Of a DNA stretch of 64,000 bases, positions 36,575 through 49,200 are shown piece by piece; within the stretch, counting starts at the first letter, position 1, and each line of letters starts with the position of its first letter. The stretch comes from Mercurialis annua. Lineage: Eukaryota > Streptophyta > Magnoliopsida > Malpighiales > Euphorbiaceae. The notes under the pieces are model-generated. The model was not told where the DNA came from, ran no database searches, and saw only the letters and a program-made list of their open reading frames with translations. Position numbers and translations under genes: made by a program. Location of the stretch: NCBI RefSeq assembly GCF_937616625.2, contig NC_065570.1:8318001-8382000 (forward strand). The letters are read 5' to 3'.

Positions 36575-36579
36575 TAACA

Positions 36580-36927
36580 TATTAGAATTTAGGAGTTGAT
36601 AAGCTTTGAAGAAGAAGAAGATTGAAGAAGAAAGCAGAAAGATGAGAAATTCTCATTTAACCTTAAGAAAAATATTACAGCTGATATAAATAGAGAACTG
36701 ACTTTGCACGTGTCATTCTCTTATTGTTTCTAATCTAAAGGACACAACGGCTATAAACAAAACGCTGACGTTTTGTTTAATTATCTGTTATAAACAAAAC
36801 GATACCGTTTTATTTAGCTAGTTGTTATAACAGAAAATAACAGATTACAACAATAAGCTTCTAATTAATTTCTTCAATCTTGAAAAGCTGAGAACTTTGA
36901 TAGACTGAACTGAATGTTCATCTAATA
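36580..36927 (-). repeat. 3' LTR of the Copia element
   Basis: 348 bp, starting TATTAGAATTTAGG and ending TGTTCATCTAATA on the plus strand. It contains the GAAGAAGAAG run that is one triplet shorter than in the other LTR. The polypurine tract abuts its right side. Confidence 0.95.
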
Positions 36928-36953
36928 TCCCCCCTCAAGCTGGTGCGTATAAG

Positions 36954-39900
36954 TCATGAAGCCCCAGCTTGTTGATGAACTTCAGGAATAAAGATGGTGA
37001 AAGGCTTTGTAAAAAAATCTGCAAGTTGATTTTCAGATGACACAGGAAAGAGATGAATAAGACCAGACTGAATCTTCTCCCTTACTATATGGCAATCTAT
37101 CTCTATATGTTTCGTCCTTTCATGAAATACTGGGTTATGTGCAAGATGACAGGCAGATTGATTATCACAGTAAACTGCTGCTGGTGAAGGAAGCTGAACA
37201 TCTAATTCTTTTAGCAAGTAGGTTAACCATTGAAGTTCACAGGTTATGTTGGCTAAGGATCTGTATTCAGCCTCAGAGCTAGACTTAGAAACTGTAGGCT
37301 GTTTCTTTGTTTTCCATGAAATTAAAGAATCCCCAAAGAATACACAGTAACCTGTAATAGACCTTCTTGTATCTGAACATGTTGCCCACTCAGAGTCTGA
37401 AAAAGCTCTAAGCTTGAATGTGCTTGAACTTGGAAATAAAAGTCCTTGTCCTGGATTTTTCTTTAAATACCTTAATACTCTTGAAATTGCAGCATAATGG
37501 TTTTCTGTTGGACAATCCAGGTATTGTGACAATTGCTGCACTGGGAAAGAAATGTCAGGCCTTGTATTGCACAAATATATTAGTTTGCCAACTAATCTTC
37601 TGTAGGCTTGGACATCTGAAAAAGCAGGACTATCCTCTTTAAGTAGTCTTGTATTTGAAGTCATTGTGGTTGATGCAGGCTTGGAACCAAGGAATCCTGT
37701 GTCTTTTAACAAATCTGTAGTGTACTTCTTCTGACATAAGTTGATTCCTTGTGTGGATCTTGCAACTTCCAATCCCAGAAAATATTTTAATGCTCCAATG
37801 TCTTTAATTTTGAATTCTTCATGCATAAAACTTTTGATCCTGTCTATTTCTCTTGTATCATCTCCTGTTAATATCACATCATCTACATACACTAGAAGTG
37901 CTGTAAATGACTGAACCTTCTTTTTTTATGAACAGAGATGAATCAGAATTGGCTTGAACATATCCTTGTGAGACTAATGCTTCAGTGAGCTTCAAGTTCC
38001 ATTGCCTGCTGGCTTGCTTCAACCCATAAAGAGATTTATTGAGTTTGCACACTATCCTTAAATCTGCAGTCTTTAATCCAAGAGGAACCTGCATATACAC
38101 TTCTTCATGCAATTCCCCATGGAGGAATGCATTATTTATATCTAGTTGCTGCAATATCCAGTTCTTAGATGCAGCTAAAGCTAAGACAGTTCTAATGGTT
38201 GACATCTTAGCTACTGGAGAAAAAGTGTCAATATAGTCTATGCCATTTTGCTGTGTATACCCTTTTGCTACTAGTCTAGCCTTGTACCTTTCTACTGAAC
38301 CATCACTTTTATATTTTATTTTATAAATCCATTTACATCCTATTGGAGTTTTACCTTCTGGCAGTTTAACTAATGTCCAAGTGTTATTCTGGTCTAAAGC
38401 TCTTATTTCATTATTCATAGCTTCTTGCCATGCAACTTGTTTAACTGCTTCTGCATAAGTTTTAGGTTCTATGTTTAAGTCTATTTGAGTTGAAAAAATT
38501 CTATGATTCTGACTAAGACTATCATAAGTAAAAACATTCTTAAATAAATGAGGTGTAGTGAGAACTAAGTTGGAACTCTTACAAATATAATCTTTTAGAT
38601 AAGCTGGTTGACTAATTTTTCTAGAAGACTTTCTAAGTGAAACTATTCCATTATTTTCTACAAAATCAGAACTCAAACTTACTGATATAACAGAATCATG
38701 TATTATGTCAACATTACTCATAGCAACAGGAACACCATTATCCAAATCATGAATATTATTATCATTAACATAACCATTATTTCTAACAGGTTCATTAACA
38801 TGTTGAGACAAAGATAAATCTATACTTAATGAATCCAAAACTGCAGGTAGAACACTGCTAGACAAATCAATAGGAGAAATATTGCCTTTATCTTTATAAT
38901 GAAAGAGATGTTCATAAAACCTAACATTTCTAGATATAATAACTTTTTTAGAACTAATGTCATATAACCTAAAGCCTTTTGTATTTTCTGGATAACCAAG
39001 GAAAACACACTGTGTTGCTCTAGGTGAAAATTTATCTCTATTATGAGAAATGGTGGATGCATATGCCAAGCAACCAAAAACTTTCAGATTTTCAAAAGAA
39101 GAATTTGTATTATAAAGAACCTGAAAAGGACTTTTATTTTCAATAGTTGGAGATGGAATTCTGTTTATTAAAAAAACAGAATGAGAAACACAATCTGACC
39201 AAAAACTTAATGGTAAAGAAGCTTGAAATTTAATAGATCTAGCAACATTCAAAATGTGTTGATGTTTTCTTTCAACCACTGAATTCTGTTCAGGAGTGTA
39301 AACACAGATTGTTTGATGTACTATACCCTTAGAAGCATAAAAACTAGGTATATGAAATTCTAAGCCATTATCAGACCTAAAACATTTTATTTTGACATTA
39401 AACTGTGTTTCAACATACATGCAAAAAATTTGAATTATTAATCTAGCTTCAGATTTTGCTTTTAACAAGAAAAGCCATGTATATCTACTTTTATCATCTA
39501 CAATAGTTAAGAAGTACTTATGACCATACAAAGAACACATTCTGGCAGGGCCCCATAAATCAATATGAACTAAATCAAAACAATTTTTAACAATAGTTTT
39601 ACTAATAGAAAATGGAATTTTCTTTTGCTTTGATAAATGACAAGTTGTACAATGACTTTCAGAAGGAATTTTGATTGATGAATCAAAACTTTGCAAACAC
39701 TTTAACCTATCATTAGACAAATGTCCTAATCTAAAATGCCACAAACTGTGTGCATTAACAGAATTCATCAAAGCAGAAGAACTATCACAACTAGAATCAA
39801 CAGAATTAATACAAACAGAATCATTCTTTTCTTGTTTAAACTGAGCTTTATCTAGATAATAAAGTCCATGTTTATGCTTAGCTAATCCAATCATCTTCCA

Positions 39901-41616
39901 ATTGATGATGTCCTGTATAATACAAACATCTTTATGAATAATTAAACACAAATTATTATGATGAGCAGTCAATTTACTAGTAGAAATAAGATTGAAAGTG
40001 AACCCAGGAACAAATAACACATTAAATAGACTAAAATCTTGACTAAACTTAACTGTACCTATGTGATTAACTGCTATCTTTTGAGAATTTGGTAATGTTA
40101 CATAAACATTTGTAACAGTTTTGCAAGAAGTAAACTCATTTAAAGAACAAACAATATGATCAGTTGCACCAGAATCAACAATCCAAGATAAATTATTATG
40201 AACAGGTTTTATAAGATATGCACATGCTGCAAAATTCTTAAAATAAGAATAAGAAAGAAAATGTGTACCTTTATGCTCATTCTCCTTGGAAACATTTGTT
40301 GAGACAGTATTAATCCTTGGTGAATTTGCACTCAACTGATTATTATTTTGTTGCAGCATTGACATAAGTTGAGTATATTGCTCTTGAGTTATTACTGACT
40401 GATTACACACTTCATTCTGAGCATTGGCTCCAGTAGCAACATTATCTTGATTGCATAATCCAGGTCCAGTTTGCATACCTCCAACAGTATTGTTATTATA
40501 ATACTCAGATTCATTATAAGAATCATATTGATCAACAGACTGATCTTGATTCATATAATAAGCACCCTCTTGTCCTTCAGAGATAACCTCACCAACTTTA
40601 TTAGTAAAATTCTGAGGTCTAAATTTAGGTCAAAAAGTAGGAGTAAAACCAGGAGGATAACCATGTTTTTTAAAACAGATATCAATAGTGTGTCCAGACA
40701 AACCACAATGACTACAAATTGGTTTCCCATTATTTGGAGTATAAAACTTTCTTTGTCCCCCCTGTGGCTTAAAAGTGTTACCTACTGAACCAAAAGTATT
40801 ACCAGGTGGCCTAAAACTTCTATTATTAAAGGGATTGAATACATGTCTTCTTTGATAGGAATTCTGAGTTGAATAAGATCCTTGAGCAGCAAAAACAGAA
40901 GGTTCTATCAATTGATTACTACCATTAATAACCAAACCTAACTGTCTTTCATGTTGAAGAGCAAGAGAAAAAACTCTGTTAATCTTAGGTAATGGCTCCA
41001 TCATAAGCACTTGACTCTTAACAACAGAATAATGTTCATTCAAACCCTTCAAAAATCTAATAACATAATCACTTTCTTGATATTCTTTAACTGTCTTTAA
41101 AGCATCACAAGTGCATTATGGATTACAAGAACATACTGAAACAACCCTAAGATTAACATATTCATCCCATAAAATCTTTAATTGAGTAAAGAAATCTGTT
41201 ACTGTAAGATTATTCTGCTTATAAGAATATATTTCCTCTTGTAACTCAGAAACTCTAACTGCATTACCTTGAGAGAATCTGTCAAAAAGATCCTTCCACA
41301 CATCGATGGCATTGTCAATCCACGGAATACTCTGAGCAATAGAAGGTGACAATGATCTTAATATCCAAGAAAGGACCATGGTGTTACACCTCTCCCAAAC
41401 TGGAAAAATTTCACTACTTTTTGCAGGAATTGAAATACTACCATCAACAAACTTAACTTTATTCTTTGATAAGAGACACATTCTCATGGAACGATACCAA
41501 GAATGATAATTTTGTCCATTTAATGGTGGAGAAACAAGAATCAATGAGGGATTTTCACTAGGATGTAAGTAATAAGGACTTGATGGATTGTCTGTTTCTA
41601 AGACTGGAAACGACAT
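36954..41616 (-). pseudogene. Copia gag-pol polyprotein, disrupted
   Basis: Gag starts at 41616 with a UBN2-type gag domain, and the zinc knuckle CSHCGLSGHTIDIC lies near 40700. The protease motif DSGATDH is near 40180. Integrase has the HHCC zinc domain (H..H..C..C near 39720-39640) and the DDE core. Reverse transcriptase has YVDD at about 37885. RNase H ends at the stop near 36954 with the usual ADFFTKPF. Breaks: a TAA at 41116-41118 in gag, a TGA at 40630-40632 just after the knuckle, and a one-base loss in an A run (plus-strand T run at about 37920-37927) just before YVDD. All other parts stay in one frame. The order protease-integrase-RT-RNase H defines Copia. Confidence 0.94.
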
Positions 41617-41779
41617 TTTTAGGTTTTATGAAGATTGAGAATATGAAATTATAGCAGAATCAAGAATAAAGAAATGTAAAATTGAATTAAAGATTTAGAA
41701 TTGAACTGGAATTGAATTCGAATCAGATTAGAAATTGAAGATGAAACTTTGTATTTGATATTTTTTTGCTTTGATACCA

Positions 41780-42130
41780 TATTAGAATTTAGGAGTTGAT
41801 AAGCTTTGAAGAAGAAGAAGAAGATTTAAGAAGAAAGCAGAAAGATGAGAAATTCTCATTTAACCTTAAGAAAAATATTACAGCTAATATAAATAGAGAA
41901 CTGACTTTGCACGTGTCATTCTCTTATTGTTTCTAATCTAAAGGACACAACGGCTATAAACAAAACGCTGACGTTTTGTTTAATTATCTGTTATAAACAA
42001 AATGATACCGTTTTGTTTAGCTAGCTGTCATAACAGAAAATAACAGATTACAACAATAAGCTTCTAATTAATTTCTTCAATCTTGAGAAGCTGAGAACTT
42101 TGATAGACTGAACTGTATGTTCATCTAATA
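41780..42130 (-). repeat. 5' LTR of the Copia element
   Basis: 351 bp, the same ends as the other LTR. The initiator-Met-tRNA primer-binding site is immediately next to it at 41768-41779. A leader of about 150 bases separates it from the gag start at 41616. Confidence 0.95.
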
Positions 42131-42435
42131 TAACATAACATTTTGAATTGGAGCAAAGATTTAAAATATATAACATATTTATCATTTTATATTTTTTATG
42201 CTAAAGATAGCACAAAAAATAGTATTTGCAATGGAGATACTCTTAAAAATCTAACACAAATATTATTATGGATACTTCAACGATTTTTTTTTTTGATAAA
42301 ATTATTCTTGTATCATCCACTTGTCACCATTGAATAAATTACCATCATTTTTTTTTATCTAATAGAAAAATTATAAGTCAACCAAATAAAATTATTTTAT
42401 AATAAACATAATAAAACCCTATTCCAATATTAATT

Positions 42436-42738
42436 TAGGGGTACAAACAAGTCGGGCTATTTTATGAGTTACTCGAAATCTGCTCGAGTTTCATCTCAAG
42501 TTGAATTCGAATATTAGTTAAAAAGGCTCGCGAGACTCACGAGTTTAAATAAGTAAACGAGTTTATTATTTAAAAGAAGACATGTATTTTATTTTTAAAA
42601 TACATTAAATATGCTAATTTTTAAAATATTTTATTTTTATTTTATATTCGAGTCGAATTGGAACTCTACCTGTATAACATACTCGAACTTGACCTAACTC
42701 GGGTTCGGCCCGGTCCGGCCCGGCCGTTTACCCTCCTA
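42436..42738. mobile_element. Possible degenerate hAT-like element
   Basis: The left end TAGGGGTACAAACAAGTCGGGC and the complement of the right end TAGGAGGGTAAACGGCCGGGC are similar inverted termini, and the interior is rich in CTCGAGTT and GAGTCG words seen in plant non-autonomous hATs. I could not find a matching 8-bp duplication, so the call is tentative. Confidence 0.35.
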
Positions 42739-43223
42739 CTACATAATGCAGCACGTAGTAGAATCTTAACTGTTTTTCTGTTTCCTACTGCTATTAAAGA
42801 ACTATTTATTTTTTGCCGCCAAAGCTCAACCTCCGATCAACGTCGTCGCTCAATTATCCAGACGGCACGAAATCACACAATTCTCTTCTCAGTCTGTGAA
42901 AAGAGTATGTTCTCATCTCAAATTCATTTTTTTTCCATCTTTTATTATTAGTTTTACGTATTGTATTTATGTAATTCAATTGGAACCATTGGTGATGATC
43001 TTGAATTTAAATTATCTGTTTACTAGAAGTTTATATTCGTTTAGCATTGTTTGTTTTGATTTGTTATGAACGTTAGGGTTTAACGGCGGTTTATCCTTTT
43101 ATGTATATGTATTGATGTATGTATTTTAATTTTGATTGGTTATTATGTGATTAGGTTTTATTATTCGGTTTATGAGACAGAATTGAATTTACGGAACTGA
43201 GTGTAACTGTGGTTTAGTGCTTA

Positions 43224-46200
43224 ATGGGTCGAAAGAAGTCTAATACTGCGGTTGGTGATGAGAATCCGCATCGAAGTGGCGGTGGGAAGTTGAAGAAAAA
43301 GCAAGGTGTGATTGATGATGATGAGTATGCAATTGATACGGCATTATCTGAGGAGTTGAATGGTGATTTTCTACTTACCGGTAAGAAGAGAGGCGAAAAA
43401 GGGAACGAAAAGAATTTGGAGTGTAAAGTTGGTGATGGTGAGGGTAAGGAAGGCGCTATGGAAGAGGTAGTAGAAGCTTTAAAGAAGAAGAAGAATAAGA
43501 GTGTAAGGACTGTGCAAGAAGAGGATGATTTGGATAAGATTCTCGCAGAGCTTGGTGAGGGGCTACCTAATGAGAATTCCTCTGTTTCTCCTCGACAAGA
43601 GGAGAGCAAGCAGGTGCATCTTGAACAAGTTCTAACTGAGAATGCCTCAGGTGAGGAAGAGAAAGAAGAGTCTGCTGCCGCAAAGAAGAAGAAGAAGAAA
43701 AAAGAGAAGGAAAAGGAGAAGAAAGCTGCTGCTGTCGCCCCTTCAGAGGGGAAGGAGGAAAAAAAGGAAGAAGATAAAGCGGAGACAAAAGGTAAAGCTG
43801 TGGATAAAAAAGTGCCCAAGCATGTGAGGGAGATGCAAGAGGCACTTGCTAGGCGAAAAGAGATGGAGGAGAGGAAGGCTAGGGAAGAAGAGGAGAAGAG
43901 AAGGAAGGAGGACGAAGAAAAGATTAGGCAAGAAGAGCTTGAGAGGCAAGCAGAAGAGGCTAAGCGTCGGAAGAAGGAAAGGGAAAAAGAGAAACATTTG
44001 AAGAAGAAACAAGAAGGCAAACTCTTAACAGGGAAGCAGAAGGAGGCACAGCGGCGATTAGAGGCTATGAGAAACCAAATATTTGCTAATGCTGGTATTA
44101 CTACTATCTCTGCAGTAGACAAAGAAGGTGCACCAACAATGAGGCCCAAGTGCCAGAATAAGAAATCAAAACCTACTGCTCAACTACATGCGTTTGGTGA
44201 TGCGACAACTAGATTGGGGGAAATTGTGGAAGCTACGGAAGAGGTGAAAGGACAAGAAGACATTAAGATTGAGGTAGAATCAGCGGAACTAGACAAGGTG
44301 GTAGAAGATAATGCAGAAGTTGCGACTGAGGAGACTGGGACGGAGGACGATGAAGCTTATGAGGAGTGGGACGCAAGGAGCTGGGATGATGTTAACCTTA
44401 ATGTTAGGGGTGCATTTGATGATGAGGAGACTGATTCCGAATTCCAAAAGAAAGAGAAAAGAAGTGCTGTTTTGGCTTCTCGCAATCCAGGTTCAGTATA
44501 TATCCTAATCTGCCTTTTTAATAGAAAGTTCTCTTGTTGTCTCTTATGCTCCCTTTTGCTTCTATTATACTTGTTTATTGATAGAAAGTTCATTTGTATT
44601 TATTATTCTTTTTCTCAGACCCTCCTCCAGCTGCCAAGTCTGCAGTTGCAGCCCAAATACTTGCTCCCTCACAGGGTGTGGTTGAAACTAGGGACAAAAA
44701 CAGAACAAAATATGCTGCTGCAAAAAATAAAACATCACCTTTATATGACATTCCTAAAGAAGGTGAAGAAAATCTTCGTTCTCCAATATGTTGTATTATG
44801 GGCCATGTTGATGCTGGTAAAACCAAACTGCTGGATTGTATCCGAGGCACGAATGTCCAGAAAGGTGAAGCTGGGGGGATAACACAGCAGATTGGTGCAA
44901 CATACTTTCCTGCTGAGAACATAAGAGAGAAAACCAAGGAATTGAAAGCTGATGCAAAACTAAAGGTTCCCGGTCTATTGGTCATTGATACACCTGGCCA
45001 TGAATCATTCACTAATTTACGTTCAAGGGGCTCTGGTTTGTGTGACATCGCAATCTTGGTTGTGGACCTTATGCATGGTTTGGAGCCACAAACAATAGAA
45101 TCACTTAATCTCTTGAAATTAAGGAACACAGAATTTATTGTTGCATTGAATAAGGTGCTGTGCCAATATCTGAATCATTTATTCAGGCTCTCTATAGCAA
45201 TGCTATTTGCTCATCTTTCTTTCATAAACTTTTCAGGTGGACAGGCTCTATGGATGGAAAGTTTGTCGCAATGCACCGATAATGAAGGCAATGAAGCAAC
45301 AGTCTAAAGATGTGCAAAATGAATTCAGTAGGAGGCTTACAGAGGTCATGCATATTTAATTAATTTTTTCTTACTAGGTTTTGTATTATTTGTAAGAATA
45401 CCTGTGCTTATTATCATTATTTTTGCTTTTGTTTGATTCAGATTATAACTCAGTTCAAGGAGCAAGGACTGAATACTGAGCTGTACTATAAAAATAAGGA
45501 TATGGGAGAAACGTTCAGTATTGTTCCTACTAGTGCTATTAGGTATAATGTTAATCCTCCCAGTCTTCTCTTTTCGGCACTCCTTTGATTCCGACATCCA
45601 ATTTTGTTTTTCAAAATATAGGGAACGGAAATGCGGTGGAAACGTGTTAGTAATAAAGCATCAAGTACATGCTTATTAATTTATAAATTTTAATTTTTTA
45701 AATTATTATATATTTATGAAAATTAATTAAATATATTATTTAATATACATAAAATCAAAATTTATAATAAAAAGATCTCTTCTAAAACTTTTATAACCAT
45801 AATTGAAATTAATATTTTAAAGTTATAATTACAATAAAAGCATTATATAATCCAATAAAAGTAAGAAGATTGAATTTGTTTATGGAATTATTTTTTGTAG
45901 ATATTTTATACAGGAAACGGTTTCTCTTAGGAAATAGGTCTATTTTTTGTTATTTACCGAAACTGTCCCTTAATGTTTCTTGTGAGTTTTAGGGAGTTTC
46001 GGAAACAGGAAAATGTAGTTTTCTTAAGGTTTTCATGCATCATAGCTTGTGGATGGACACTTATGTCTGTTTTGCTTATAACAGCGGAGAAGGCATTCCT
46101 GATATGTTACTGTTGCTTGTTCAATGGACTCAGAAAACCATGATCGAGAAACTTACATATAGCAATGAAGTACAGGTATGTCTGTTCTCTGACTTCTCAC

Positions 46201-49200
46201 TCTTGCAGGAATGCTTTAACTTTAAGATATCTTATTGTTGTTCTGTTTCCATCTGCCAGTGTACAGTGTTGGAGGTTAAGGTTATTGAAGGCCATGGAAC
46301 AACAATTGATGTTGTGTTAGTTAATGGGGTGCTTCATGAAGGAGATCAAATTGTTGTCTGCGGCTTTCAGGCAAGCTCAAACACTATTTCTGTTTAAGAT
46401 ATGAAATGGTCATTTATTGTCTTTTTGATTGAATTTGCTTTCTAGGGACCTATTGTTACCACTATTCGAGCTCTGCTGACACCTCACCCAATGAAGGAAC
46501 TTCGGGTCAAGGTCTGTGCTTAGGCTTCTTTAATGTTTTCTTACCATGTGTATATTATTCTGTAGTTTTCTTGTTGGATGAAGATTCAAAAGTCACTTAG
46601 GGATAGGTATATCAGCTGCAGTTTATTTTGGAATTAGAAATGTTTTGGTAGTTTCCAGGATTACAGAAGGGCATAGCTTTTGTATTGAACAATACTTAAC
46701 AACTTTAATTCAATGCTCCAAGGAACTCGTGATATTTGCATTGCCCCTTCATGGATTAAAAGAGAAAGCTTGCTCATTAGGAATATGGACTGATCTATAG
46801 CCATCTAATGTCTTGAAAGATCAGCAGAAGGTCTTTTGAAATCGCGTAATTTTCTGTTGCATTTGCCTGACTTCAAGAATAGTTCTCAACTGCAGAACAT
46901 AGTGAGAGGAGTCACTAATCTACTGCCTTTTGTACTGAAAAATCAATCTAGTTCTAATTTCTAAATAAGATGAATGCAATGCCTTTGGGTCCACTGATTT
47001 GTCTTGGTTAATGTAACTTATTTGTTGTACGACATAATGTGTCATTTAATTTAATTCTTTGGGGAGAGTAGGAGATTTGTTGCTTAAATATTAAATTTTC
47101 ATTAATGCTTCTTTCTTCGCCACTGTTCTTCTTAAGAATATTTTCATTTTTTTTGGTTTTGATTTTAATTATTCATTAATTTTTTTTTCATAATAGTTTT
47201 CTTTTAGAAACTTTTTATCTTAATTTTTTGGTCGGGAACTTGTTGCTTAAGTTAGGAATATTAACGTGTGCTTTTAGATTTTTGCCATCTTTTTTTCCAT
47301 GAGCATTTTGAGTTTCTTTTCCCTCATATATTTCCAGGACTTTCAAAAAGATATACATCATGCATGCATCCTTAATGTGGTTTATTAAGTCACGTGTTGA
47401 TTTTGGGTTTCATGCATCTACTTTGTTTAAAAGAAATCTTTCTTTTATTACTCAATGAAGAACTTATCATGCTTCATTTATTCAGGAATCATGCTCTCTG
47501 TTATCAGAGTAGCTTCTAAAATTGTAATTCCTCTGTCTCATTAATTGTATAGTAATTTGGTTATTTTCTGAATTCAGGGTGCCTATCTGCATCACAAAGA
47601 AATCAAGGCTGCACAGGGTATCAAGATCAGTGCACAGGTGATGCAGTAGCGCATTGCGTTGAATTGCCAATTTCATGAAAATTTGCAGCCTTTATACCTT
47701 GTCATTGTGCATTTCTAATTTTCATGAACTTAGTCTTATACCAACAGGACTTCCTGTTTTCTTTTTCTCTCTCTTGATGCAGGGCCTTGAGCATGCTCTT
47801 GCTAGCACGGGTCTATATGTAGTGGGACCAAATGATCATCTGGAAGACGTCAAGGAAGCAGCAATGGAAGATGTGAGATCGGTGATGAACCGTATTGAAA
47901 AGAGTGATGAGGGAGTCTATGTCCAAGCATCCACCTTGGGGTCATTGGAAGCATTGCTGGAATTTTTGAAGTCACCAGCGGTGAGCATTCCTGTTAGTGG
48001 CGTAGGCATAGGCCCAGTGCACAAGAAGGATGTTATGAAGGCCAGTGTAATGCTTGAGAAGAAAAAGGAGTATGCCACTATCTTGGGATTTGATGTTAAA
48101 ATGTCACAAGAGACTCGGGAACTTGCAGATGAGCTTGGTGTGAAAATTTTCATGGCTGACATCATTTATCACTTATTTGGTCAATTCAATACTTATATTG
48201 ACAATCTGAAGGAGGAAAAGAAGAAGAAAGCTGCTGGTGAAGCAGTGTTCCCTTGCATACTTAAGATTTTACCTGCTTACATAAATAACAAGAAAGATCC
48301 TATTATCATAGGAGTTGAAGTTACTGAAGGCATACTTAAGGTGTGTATTACTTTTAAAAGGCATAGCAAAGATATTAATTTAGGGATTATTATTTTGGCT
48401 CTCATGGCTTTTATCATGTGCTTAATTGCTTGTGATATGCTCGTATATCTTTTTGGGTATATGGCCTTGGTTTCCTCTAAATGTATTTGTCCACGATTAA
48501 CAAGATCTATGCATATTTACAAATAATCTTTTTAGTACTTGGCTACATGCATAACACTCGATGTTGCCCATTTATTAAATATTTTGATGAGCAAATGGTC
48601 AGTTTCTTCAAAATGATGCCAATGCCTCTGTATTAATATATTTATATACACACCCGCACACTATATAGGCTATATGTATTTTGAAAAAGGTTATTTTTGT
48701 ATACGCACACGCATACACTCTATTGGTTATATGTATTTTGGAAAAGGTTATTTTGTACATAAACAATTATATCTGAACGCTCATCTAATGCACTGTTTTA
48801 TTCACTCAGGTCGGGACACCAATTTGTGTTCCTGCCAAAGATTTTATTGACATTGGCCGAGTTGCTTCCATTGAGATTAACAATAAGCCTGTCGATTATG
48901 CCAAGAAAGGCCAGCATGTGTCAATTAAGGTTGAATTCTGAATTTTTGATCTTTTGTTGTTTGCGTATGTTTTATTTTTCCGATGAATCTAGGTTTTTAG
49001 TTTGATTTGGCCCTAATGGGTGCTTTGTTATTTTTCAGATTATTAACAGTCCTGAGCAGCAGCAAAAAATGTACGGAAGGCATTTTAATGATGAAAATCG
49101 TCTTGTCAGCCATATTTCGAGGAGGTCAATTGATGTTCTTGAGACTAATTACCGGGTAAGTGCTTGGGATTTGAAATCTGTTATTCTGATTGAGGATAGA

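Larger units (their letters stand above)
36580..42130 (-). mobile_element. Ty1/Copia LTR retrotransposon with TSD
   Basis: A 5551-bp element bounded by the 5-bp target duplication TAACA (36575-36579 and 42131-42135). The LTRs at 36580-36927 (348 bp) and 41780-42130 (351 bp) differ by 8 substitutions and one 3-bp indel by my hand alignment (about 2.3%), so the insertion is fairly recent. Ends are TATTAGA...TCTAATA rather than TG...CA. Read on minus, the primer-binding site TGGTATCAAAGC (41779-41768) follows the 5' LTR directly, and the purine tract AGCTTGAGGGGGGA (about 36941-36928) precedes the 3' LTR. It sits between the two eIF5B copies. Confidence 0.96.

Noticed and set aside
42436..42738. 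A confident hAT call
   Set aside because: The ends look hAT-like but the 8 bases outside (TATTAATT and CTACATAA) do not match, so it is listed only as tentative.
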